Assembly (NCBI RefSeq): GCF_035938995.1
Contig: NZ_DASZGI010000298.1
Span: forward strand, 1 to 18,676
Direction of reading: 5' to 3'
DNA length: 18,676 bases
From: DASZGI01 sp035938995
Lineage (GTDB): Bacteria; Actinomycetota; Actinomycetes; Streptomycetales; Catenulisporaceae
Shown here piece after piece: positions 1-7,627 of this stretch. Position 1 is the first letter of the stretch. Each line of letters opens with the position of its first letter. Under the pieces are notes generated by a model that did not search any database, had not been told where the DNA came from, and saw only the letters and a list, made by a program, of their open reading frames with translations. The position numbers were made by a program, and so were the translations under genes.

Positions 1-160
1 TGCGGCCGCTGTGGAAGCGCGAAGAGGACTCAGGTTCAAATCGGGCCGCCGGGTACTTGGTCACGGCAGGGCGGCCCCGTTCTGCCATCGTTGAGCGGCT
101 GCACAGGGCCGACCGTCACGCTGCAGTATCACGTGTGGCGAATCGGTGGTCTGCTTCGCC
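1..160. other. Leading non-coding stretch
   Basis: I see no supported gene here. Positions 20-42 show tRNA-3'-half-like spacing, with CGAAGAGG at 20-27 and GGTTCAAATC at 33-42, which matches the attachment site at 9343-9365. However, the T-stem does not pair and the loop lacks U33, so this is at best a scar. Confidence 0.4.
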
Positions 161-1081
161 GTGGATATCTACGCTGCTGCGGTGGACTGGATCGAACGCG
201 CCGGGCGACTTCGGCGTTGGAGCCGCGATGGCGAGCGAGCGCCGCACAAGCCGCTGCTCCTGCTCTACGCCCTCGGCCAGTACCAGGCGCAGGGCGATGA
301 GCCGATCCCGTTCTCGCAGGCCGAAGATCAGCTCAGGGAGCTGCTTCGCGAGTTCGGGCCGCCGCGCAAGACCAGCCCCGGCTACCCCTTTCATCACCTG
401 GTCAGCGATGGGCTGTGGCAGGCGCGCACGGTGAACGGGGAGGGCAGCCCGCGTTCCGACGTCGGAGTGCTGCGTGCCAGCGGCGCGGAGGGCCGGCTCG
501 CACCCGATCTGGTCGCCGCACTGGATCGTGACACGCACCTGGTCGCGCAACTCGTGCGCACCCTACTGGACGCGAACTTCGAACCGTCGCTGCATCCTGA
601 CATCTGCGCCGCCGCAGGCCTAGACCTGGAGGCCGTGGAGTTGCCGCGATTGCGGCGCACCGCTGGCAGGGCGCGCCGGTCGGCGCAGTTCCGGCGGCAG
701 GTGCTGATCGCCTACGAGTACCGGTGCGCGTTCTGCGGCTACGACGGCATGCTCGGCGGCGTCGCGGTCGCGCTGGACGCTGCCCACGTGCGCTGGTGGG
801 CGTTCGACGGCCCCGACAGCGTGGACAACGGCATCTGCCTGTGCGCGCTGCACCACAAACTGTTCGACAAAGACGTGCTCGGCATGGACCAGCAGCGAAC
901 GATCACGGTGTCCCGCGAGTTCATCGGCCGCTCACCGTCGGCGCGCGAGCACGTCCTTGCGCTGACCGGAAGGACCGCCACGGCGCCTCAGCCGGGCTCG
1001 CCCGTGCCCCACGAGACGCATTTGCACTGGCGTCATCGCCAGGTCTTCCGCGCCCCGGCCCGCCAAGCATCTGCCGCATGA
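161..1081 (+). CDS. Sulfur-binding-domain HNH endonuclease (phosphorothioate-dependent McrA type)
   Basis: This is a probable type IV restriction enzyme that recognises phosphorothioate-modified DNA and cuts it with a C-terminal HNH domain. Positions here are counted from the alternative GTG at 146. The N-terminus has the hallmarks of the sulfur-binding domain of ScoMcrA-like enzymes: RAPHKPLLLLYAL at about 31-43 and FGPPR....PFHHL at about 70-85. The C-terminal half holds a zinc-type HNH: CAFC at 194-197, H214, N228, C231/C233 and HH at 236-237, so both metal site and catalytic residues look intact. I prefer GTG 161 because family members usually start close to the WI.RAGRLRRW segment; GTG 146 adds five residues. 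Neither start has a strong Shine-Dalgarno. No dnd modification genes are visible, so it would act on incoming modified DNA. The family assignment is from memory of the motifs. Confidence 0.85.
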   Translation: MDIYAAAVDWIERAGRLRRWSRDGERAPHKPLLLLYALGQYQAQGDEPIPFSQAEDQLRELLREFGPPRKTSPGYPFHHLVSDGLWQARTVNGEGSPRSDVGVLRASGAEGRLAPDLVAALDRDTHLVAQLVRTLLDANFEPSLHPDICAAAGLDLEAVELPRLRRTAGRARRSAQFRRQVLIAYEYRCAFCGYDGMLGGVAVALDAAHVRWWAFDGPDSVDNGICLCALHHKLFDKDVLGMDQQRTITVSREFIGRSPSAREHVLALTGRTATAPQPGSPVPHETHLHWRHRQVFRAPARQASAA

Positions 1082-1226
1082 CCGCAGGCAAGCCCCGCAG
1101 CGCCGCGCTGGTTGATGACAGTTCGGGAGCATCCAAGGTCAGCACGCGGGCGTGGACCATTCGGCGTGGCGCTGGAAATCCCGGCCCAGACGTGCGGATG
1201 CAAGCGCAACTGTTGCCAGCTAGTAG

Positions 1227-2653
1227 ATGTCGGGCAACCCTCGAAAGGTGATCGATCGCGCGAGGCTCAACGAGCGACAACTCTCGCTATTGAAGCGGGT
1301 CGCGGAAGGCGACGACCTCAGCGGAGACGAGAGCTTGGGCGACCGGGCATCCGCGTACGCCCTAAGCAATCGCGGACTGATCAAGACCTCCAAGCGCGGC
1401 GGGGTGTTCACAGCCGCGATCACCGGCCCGGGACGGGCGCGCATCGCGAGCGAGCAGGCAGCGGCGGAAGCGCAGCAGCCTCGGCGCTCAGTCGGGTCGG
1501 GGGCGCCATCTGCCTCGAAGCGCAGGGCGCCCGACGCGACCGTGGAAATCGCCAACGCTCGGGCGGCGCAGGCGAAGGAGCTCATGGCGAAGCTCTCTGT
1601 GCAGAGCACGTTCCGGGTCGTCCAGCCAACCGAGGATGAGCTCGCGACCTGGCGCAAGGTCGTGGATTTCGCGAAGCGGAACGGCTTCGTCCCCGAGGGC
1701 AAGCGACTCGAGAAGAACATAACGTCGAGAAAGGACCTCGCAATCATGCTTCTCGACGGGGCACATCCGAACACCAAGCCCGCCACACCGTCAGCCGGGA
1801 TGCCGACCGTCCGCGTGCCCGAAACGCTCAGAGCGTGCCATCCGGTCGTTGCAAAGCTCCGCGACGATGAGCGCCGGCTGCTGATGCCGAAGCTGCAACG
1901 CAGACGCTGCTTGCTCATCCTCCAAGCCGTAGCTGCCGAAGCGCAGCGGCGTGGTCACCGTGTTAAGGATGAGCCAGTGGCTACGGATCGGCGCGCGTGT
2001 ACTACGGCGACAGCGTCCGCGCTCGTGACGGCGCCATCCGAGTGGAGGTCGACGGGCATGGGTTCGCGGTGCGTGTCTCTCAGGTAAGCCCGAACTCTGA
2101 GAATCCCGAGCGCTCCGAAGCCCTCGTGATTGAGGTGCCGTCGTACCGCGTATCGAACCGTCAAACGAAATGGCCGGACGGCAAGCGCAGGAAGGTTGAG
2201 GACGTCCTCGACCTGATCATCCCTGAGTTGGAGACTCAGGCTGCGGAGGCGAAGCAGCGCAAGATCGACGAGGAGCGAGCGAAGGCCGAACGCCGTGCGA
2301 ACTGGGAAAAAGCGATGACGCGTGCGAAAGCGGCGGCAGCCACAGCCTACAAAGCCAAGATCCTCAACCAGCAGGTCGAGAACTGGCGCAGGGCCGCGAC
2401 GCTTCGGGAGTACTGCGACGCCTTGGCTGATCGCATCGCGCAAGCCGAGCACGGCGAGGAACAGGTCGACGACGCGACACTCGCCTGGGCGAACTGGATC
2501 ACCGAGTACACCGCGACGATCGATCCGCTGACGTCGATACCGAGGATGCCGGATGCCCCGGAGCCGTCCCCGGAGGATCTGAAGCCGTTCCTCGGCAAAT
2601 GGAGCCCTTACGGTCCCGAGGAGTCGAACTACGGGTACGGCTGGCGCAGCTGA
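1227..2653 (+). pseudogene. Frameshifted conserved actinomycete hypothetical gene
   Basis: Two overlapping reading frames form one ancestral protein of about 475 residues. The first frame (1227 to about 1975) gives an N-terminus resembling a winged-helix start (PRKVIDRARLNERQL, ALSNRGLIKTSKRGGV), then a basic linker and a segment ending VVAKLRDDERRLLMPK. The second frame (about 1973-2653) continues with IRVEVDGHGFAVRVSQ, a charged coiled-coil-like region rich in Lys/Arg/Glu (AKQRKIDEERAKAERR) and the tail FLGKWSPYGPEE. The shift from codon phase 0 to phase 2 near 1973-1997 fits a one-base deletion, and I see no slippery heptamer there. I recognise the architecture as a hypothetical family seen in Streptomyces, without a known function. 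It ends tail-to-tail with the TPR-PIN gene. A sequencing error is the alternative to real decay. Confidence 0.7.
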
Positions 2654-3053
2654 AGCCGCGAAGAACACGGGGTCCTGATCACCTGCGAGTAGCTGACGAG
2701 CCATCATCAGGCGCCGTCCTGGTCCGTGCCCTCGCAACTTTAGGTGATCTTCCGGCAGGAGAGCGGCTACCTCGGCGAACACGCCGGACAGTTGCTATCA
2801 CCGGCACTTTCACCGCTCATCCCTTGCCATCACCAATGGCCGCTCCCCACCCTCCAATGGAACAACTACGGAACAGATTGGCCTCGTCTCAGCCCGGCGC
2901 GGCGAGGTAACGCTCGGCATCCAGTGCAGCTGCGTCGCCCCGATCGCGCCCGATGCGGACGATGAGAACTCGGAGGCGTTCTCTGCGCAGTTCATGCAGC
3001 CGACCACGCTCGTGTACGGGCAGGAGCCATGCCCGCACACGACGTTCAGCGGC
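2654..3053. other. Gene-free gap between convergent genes
   Basis: The 400 bases between the two convergent genes hold no ORF with a credible start. One plus-strand frame is open from 2748 and reads plausibly protein-like (GIQCSCVAPIAPDADDENS at about 2918-2975), but it has no start codon until 2994 and runs into the antisense of the next gene. It may be a fragment of a lost gene. I see no clear terminator hairpin. Confidence 0.4.
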
Positions 3054-6000
3054 CTAGTTCGCGGATGCAGCTATCAGGTCCGCGCCGTGCGCGCGGAGGT
3101 CTTGATCGAGGCGGTTGATCAGGTGGCGGAGGACTACGGCCGCCTCATTCTGGCCGTGGGTACGGAGCAGCTGCGACCAGGTCCTCTCGAGCGACGCCCG
3201 CATGATCGAAGCGGAGTTTTCGGGAGTGACCACGATGAGTGCAGTGCTCAGAGCTGCGGCGTGCTGGGGTCCGCTCCATGATGCGCATAGGACTCTGGTG
3301 ATCAGCGCTGTGGTGTTGTTGTCGCGATACTGCTCGGAGGATTGTGCGCGCAGCCCGGTCATGGCTGCGTGAGACCACTGCGGAAGTTGGTCTTCTGGCG
3401 CGTGGCGTAGGGCGTGGTGCACGAGCGTTTCAGCGGGGCCAGTCTGACGCCACGTGGCGGGCCTAGTCAGAACGGTCGCGACGGGGCCGGGGGTCCAGTT
3501 CTCCTCTGCGGCGACAGCTTCAAGCAAGCTCAGGTCGAAGGGGAGGTCGACCGTGTACTCGCGGATCAGGGTCCGAGTGGCCTGCGCCGCCTCTTCCTCG
3601 TTGATGCGGTTGTGTCCACGGGCGAGGGCGAGCATCGAGTCGGTGCCGAAGGCTTTGACTCCGGCCTGGTGGGCGATGTTCCGTAGGCCGAGATCGTCGC
3701 TCCACAGGATCGCTCCGGTCTCTTTCGCCGCGTCCAGGGTCAGCCTCCAGACGGCCTCCTGTTCAGGGGCGGGCACCGTGAGGTGCTGGAGCGTCGGGTG
3801 GGTGATGCGGCGCAGAGTGCGAGCGGTCTCGAGCATCCTGCGGATCAGGGTGCGCTGGCGGTCGGCGACCTCGGCAGAATGCTCGGTGGCGATCAAGCGG
3901 TGATGTACGTGGTCATAGTCGAGAGACCAGTTCGAGGGCATGTTGAAGTGGTCGTCGGAGGCGATCAGATCGCTGAAGGCAGCGTCTGTAACAGCGGGCC
4001 GGTGTGTCTGGGCGGTCAGTATCGGCGCGACGCCCGGGATGAGGGCGAGGGTGTAGAGCGCGCTCGCGTCAACGATGACGTCATGGCTGCGCGCCTCTCG
4101 GGCGATCGTGAGCTCGTGGGCGATGTCCAACGGTCCAGGGGAGGCAGCGCGGTGGTAGCCGAGGGGCCGGTAGATGAAGGTCGCGGCGTAGGGCTTGCCG
4201 CTGAACCGGGTGAGCATGCCCAAAGGCAGGAGATTGTCGCGGACGGCGGCGAGCACCTTCTGGAAGCCTTCCGCGTGCTCGCGCATCATCGCCTCGATAT
4301 CCGCGAAAGGGTTCTCGCCCTCGCGTAGGGCGAAGGCGGTGAAGTATCGGCTCTCGGGATACTGTTCGATGAAGCTCGCCCAGGCCGCGGTGATTTCGCC
4401 TCCGACCTGTTCGGCCAAGCCCGACAGGTCCGGCCCCTGGACCAGGGCATTGAGCGCGGCCGCGTGCACGTCTTGGTCGCCCGGGAAGGCCTTGATCGCG
4501 TCGAGCGCGGTGCGGGCGACGAGTTCGGCGTCGCCGAACCTGCGCATGAGTTCGAGTAGGTAGCAGGCGCGTCCGGCGAGGGCGGCCGGAGGCAGAGTGC
4601 CAGCGCGGTTGAGGGTGTGCCAGGCCGCTTCCATCTCACCGGTGTGGAACTGGGCCATTGCCAGAAACCAGCGGGCGTCCTCGTCATCGGGGTCGATCTC
4701 CAGCAGTGCGCGACTGGTGCGCGCCACCTTCGGCCAGCTGCGTAGCTCCCACGTGATCGTCAGCAGACGGCGCAGCACGATCCCCCGGCCCGGCCACAGG
4801 CTCCCGCCATCCGCGACGGTTTGCTCGGCGAGGTCCTCGGCCAGCTTCCATTCTCCGGCCTCGATGTAGCAACTGATCGCCATGAGGAGCAGTCGGGGAT
4901 CGTTGTGCCGGCCGGCGGCGTCTGTGAGGATCTCGACAGCCTTGCGGGGGTCGTCCTGCCGGATGAGGCTGGCACGCTGCACCGACGCCAGCGGGCTTCG
5001 TGCCTCCCAGGCGCGTAGCCGTTCATCTGCGTCTGGGCCGGTGGTCGACGTGATCGCGTGGAGAAACTCAATCTCCTCGACGTCGCTCGGGTGTTCGTCA
5101 CGGAGCGCATCGAGTGCGTGCTGGTCGAGGAATCCCTCCTTCGCAAGGCGATCAAGCGCCTGAAGCTTTTGGTCGTCGGTCGTCGCGGCGTTGTAGGCAC
5201 GCCGCCACGCCGTGATCGAGGTCTGACTGTCACCTCCCGCACTCGCGAACTCCGCCTCGATACGCGCCCTCTGGTACGCGTCGTCGGTCTGGGCGGCCAG
5301 GTCGCGTGCTTGGTCGACTTTCCCGGTGAGAACCGCGGCGATCGCGGCGATGACCAGCACTCCGGTATCCTCAGCCTCTTGGCCTGTCGCCTCTCCCTGC
5401 GGCGTGGGTCGTGTGATCACCCAGGCGCGTTGAGCGTCTCCTGCGGCCAGGGCTGCTTCACCGGCGACGACTACTGCCTCCGCGCTTGGCCCTCGCCACG
5501 CTCGACGCAGGTTGCGAGCTCGCAACCCGACGTCTAGGGCGGCGAGGGCATCGGCCCATCGGCTGTCGCCCGCACCACGCAAGGATCGTTCCTGCAGCAT
5601 GCGTGAGAGAAGCACCAGGAGGCCCGCGCTTTGCGTGTGCGTAGTGGCGTGTTCGAGCACGACGATGGCCTCGTCGAGCCGATTCAACTGTGCCAATGCG
5701 GAAGCGCGGACGTTCGCCCGCGTGTCGCGCTCCCACGTCGAAGTGGGTTCCCATTCAGCGACGGCGTCGCAGGCGGCCTGCCATTGCTTGGAAAGCACGC
5801 AGCGCAACGCAATCAGCAGCGGGTAGGCGGGCTCGATCGACGCTACTTGATCGAGGAACTCCTGGACCTCCGGCGCATTGTCACCGCTCGTGACGGCTGC
5901 AAGCTGCGCAGCGCGAACTAGCCAGTAGGTGCGCGGCGAGACCCCCATCCGCAGAGCAGCGCGCATATGTGTGAGGGCAGCGCCCACCTGCGCGTAGGCG

Positions 6001-6524
6001 TACAAGAGTTCGGCGACAGCGAGACGGCCAGCAGCGGGAAGACCGTCCAGATCCGGCGCAGCGATCGCCCATTCCCGAGCGACGGTGTACGGGTTGAGGG
6101 CAGGATCGGCGAACACCTTGACGGCCCGCCAGATCACCTCCTGCTCATCACCACTGCTAAGGATGATTTCGCGCGGAAATGGCGGAAGTTGATCGATCAG
6201 GCCCGGTTCGAGCCGCGACCGGACGGATTCGTCGATGTGAGCCTTGATGGTTTCAGTCGACTCAAGGACGTCAGCACGCGATGCCGGGTCGGGTTCGCCA
6301 CGGTGCCTGAACCAGTTGATCGTAGCGAGAAGACCATTGGCCGCGAGGAAAAGCGCACCGGCCCGCAACGGGTGCCGCCTAATCAGGTCAAGCCAGCCCG
6401 GCCAGCGCTTGAGCGAGTTCACCTCGTTCACGTCCAACGCGAAGAGGATGGAGAGCGCGAAGCTGCCGACCCCAATCGCAGCCGGGATGACGACCGACCG
6501 CCTGCCACGTGCCAAGAAGACCAC
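3054..6524 (-). CDS. Membrane-anchored TPR protein with C-terminal PIN-like nuclease domain
   Basis: The 1156-residue protein has two N-terminal transmembrane segments (about 11-30 and 53-71). A very long helical-repeat region follows (about 120-760), with TPR-like alternation of A/L/G and aromatic positions. A PIN-like domain lies at about 816-970: VIVDASALYTLAL with D819, the WSDD acidic pair at 943-944 and a later acidic residue at D962. The last 190 residues are helical. The architecture resembles the PIN component of the TPR/GreAB-C/PIN conflict systems, as recalled from the comparative-genomics literature. The likely role is RNA cleavage triggered by a partner sensed through the repeats at the inner membrane. 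The start is GTG at 6524, backed by GAGGAC five to ten bases upstream. It is divergent from the toxin-antitoxin pair and convergent with the broken gene. No GreA/B-C partner is visible in the window. Confidence 0.8.
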   Translation of the reverse strand: MVFLARGRRSVVIPAAIGVGSFALSILFALDVNEVNSLKRWPGWLDLIRRHPLRAGALFLAANGLLATINWFRHRGEPDPASRADVLESTETIKAHIDESVRSRLEPGLIDQLPPFPREIILSSGDEQEVIWRAVKVFADPALNPYTVAREWAIAAPDLDGLPAAGRLAVAELLYAYAQVGAALTHMRAALRMGVSPRTYWLVRAAQLAAVTSGDNAPEVQEFLDQVASIEPAYPLLIALRCVLSKQWQAACDAVAEWEPTSTWERDTRANVRASALAQLNRLDEAIVVLEHATTHTQSAGLLVLLSRMLQERSLRGAGDSRWADALAALDVGLRARNLRRAWRGPSAEAVVVAGEAALAAGDAQRAWVITRPTPQGEATGQEAEDTGVLVIAAIAAVLTGKVDQARDLAAQTDDAYQRARIEAEFASAGGDSQTSITAWRRAYNAATTDDQKLQALDRLAKEGFLDQHALDALRDEHPSDVEEIEFLHAITSTTGPDADERLRAWEARSPLASVQRASLIRQDDPRKAVEILTDAAGRHNDPRLLLMAISCYIEAGEWKLAEDLAEQTVADGGSLWPGRGIVLRRLLTITWELRSWPKVARTSRALLEIDPDDEDARWFLAMAQFHTGEMEAAWHTLNRAGTLPPAALAGRACYLLELMRRFGDAELVARTALDAIKAFPGDQDVHAAALNALVQGPDLSGLAEQVGGEITAAWASFIEQYPESRYFTAFALREGENPFADIEAMMREHAEGFQKVLAAVRDNLLPLGMLTRFSGKPYAATFIYRPLGYHRAASPGPLDIAHELTIAREARSHDVIVDASALYTLALIPGVAPILTAQTHRPAVTDAAFSDLIASDDHFNMPSNWSLDYDHVHHRLIATEHSAEVADRQRTLIRRMLETARTLRRITHPTLQHLTVPAPEQEAVWRLTLDAAKETGAILWSDDLGLRNIAHQAGVKAFGTDSMLALARGHNRINEEEAAQATRTLIREYTVDLPFDLSLLEAVAAEENWTPGPVATVLTRPATWRQTGPAETLVHHALRHAPEDQLPQWSHAAMTGLRAQSSEQYRDNNTTALITRVLCASWSGPQHAAALSTALIVVTPENSASIMRASLERTWSQLLRTHGQNEAAVVLRHLINRLDQDLRAHGADLIAASAN

Positions 6525-6840
6525 CAGTCCTCACACCGCGCGCTCACTGCTGGAAACCGAGCGGTGTGAGGGGCGCCAGGTGAATGCCGATAAAGTGCCA
6601 CCAACGGCGCAACTACCGGAGTCGGGGCGCGCCGCCCGAACCAGCGTACGGCTCGCATCCGACAGCCCTCGACGTCAGAGGACAGGCCCCCGAGGCGGTC
6701 TCCGTTCACCCCACGGCTGCGCTCTCAGATCGCCATCGCCCGAACGAAGAGGCGTGCATCTGTCCGCCCGGAGCCAGCCGCTGCCGCTCTCGCCGAATCT
6801 GCCGGGCGCCACGGTAAGACGTCTGAGTCCACGAACCGAA
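6525..6840. other. Divergent intergenic region
   Basis: About 316 bases separate the divergent TPR-PIN gene and the toxin-antitoxin operon. Apart from the Shine-Dalgarno of the minus-strand gene (next to 6524) and the operator region starting at 6841, I see no ORF with both a plausible start and non-shadow composition, and no RNA gene. Confidence 0.4.
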
Positions 6841-6870
6841 TGTGACACATTGTTGTGATACACTGATGGC
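6841..6870 (+). promoter_or_regulatory. Leaderless promoter with paired operator sites for the TA operon
   Basis: Two near-palindromic repeats, TGTGACACA (6841-6849) and TGTGATACA (6854-6862), lie 13 bases apart start to start. This matches the paired sites bound by Phd/YefM antitoxins. The second repeat overlaps an extended -10 element, TGA followed by TACACT at 6859-6864. Six bases then lead to the ATG at 6871, so transcription would start at or next to the A of the ATG. No Shine-Dalgarno is present, which supports a leaderless mRNA. No good -35 is seen. Binding by the antitoxin would block the -10, giving autoregulation. Confidence 0.6.
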
Positions 6871-7176
6871 ATGTCGATTCTCGAGGAGCCCTCGGTGGGC
6901 CTGCGCGAGCTGCGGCACCACACCAGCGATGTCATCGCCCGGGTGCGCCGTGGCGAGACGATCGAGGTCACCGAGCACGGCACCCCCGTCGCCCGCCTGG
7001 TACCCATCGAGCGGCCCGAGCGCCCGGCAATCCTCGCCCGCCTGGAGGCCGAAGGCCGACTGCGCCGCGCGAAGAATCCCGGCTACCTGCCCGAACGCCT
7101 ACATCCGGTCACCGGCGAGGAGCCCAGCCCGCTCACCAACGCGCTGTTGGATGAGCGCGAGAGTGAGTGCTGGTAA
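6871..7176 (+). CDS. Phd/YefM-type antitoxin
   Basis: This 101-residue antitoxin has the classical Phd/YefM N-terminal DNA-binding fold: VGLRELRHHTSDVIARVRRG, then ETIEVTEHGTPVARLVPI, at about residues 9-47. The C-terminal half is charged and probably disordered until it wraps the toxin. It should neutralise the PIN toxin encoded three bases downstream and repress its own promoter through the paired repeats at 6841-6862. ATG 6871 sits directly behind the -10 box without a Shine-Dalgarno, so it is probably translated from a leaderless message. The pair could stabilise the surrounding integrated element. Confidence 0.9.
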   Translation: MSILEEPSVGLRELRHHTSDVIARVRRGETIEVTEHGTPVARLVPIERPERPAILARLEAEGRLRRAKNPGYLPERLHPVTGEEPSPLTNALLDERESECW

Positions 7177-7179
7177 CCG

Positions 7180-7584
7180 GTGGCCCTGTACTACCTGGAC
7201 ACCAGCGCCGCGTTCAAGCTGCTGGCCGCCGAGCAGCACGCGGACGCGTTCCTCGCGTTCTACCGCGAACACCGCAACGACGAGTGGGTCAGCTCCGACC
7301 TGCTGCGAATCGAACTGACCCGCGCCGTGGCCCGCCACTGGCGCGCACTGATCCCCGACACCCAGCGCCTGCTCGACGCCTTCGAGTACATCCAGATCGA
7401 CGAGGACGTGGTACGCACCGCCATGGTCGAACCCGACCCGCTGCTGCGCTCCCTCGACGCGATCCACCTAGCCACCGCCCGTCTGCTCGGCCCGGAGCTG
7501 ACCGCCCTGCTCACCTACGACGACCGCCTCGCCCAAGCCGCCGACGACGCCGCGATCCCCGTCCACACCCCGCGCACCATGTGA
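7180..7584 (+). CDS. vapC: VapC-type PIN-domain ribonuclease toxin
   Basis: This 134-residue PIN toxin retains the full acidic set: D7 in YYLDTSAAFKLL, E45 in LLRIELTRA, D93 in SLDAIHLATA and D114/D115 in LLTYDDRLA. VapC enzymes are Mg2+-dependent endoribonucleases that cut tRNA or rRNA. The exact target cannot be read from sequence. The start is GTG 7180, three bases after the antitoxin stop, so the two are translationally coupled. The gene ends 43 bases before the convergent integrase gene, with no clear terminator between them. The length is normal for the family and nothing looks damaged. Confidence 0.9.
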   Translation: MALYYLDTSAAFKLLAAEQHADAFLAFYREHRNDEWVSSDLLRIELTRAVARHWRALIPDTQRLLDAFEYIQIDEDVVRTAMVEPDPLLRSLDAIHLATARLLGPELTALLTYDDRLAQAADDAAIPVHTPRTM

Positions 7585-7627
7585 CCTTCGGCCAGCAAAA
7601 GGGCGCACGCAGCGTTGTTGACGTGCC

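Noticed and set aside
1220..1918. 232-codon minus-strand ORF
   Set aside because: Antisense of the broken hypothetical gene, Ser/Arg-rich, with no start signal or motif.
1973..1997. Programmed ribosomal frameshift
   Set aside because: No slippery heptamer and no obvious stimulatory structure, so a plain deletion or sequence error is simpler.
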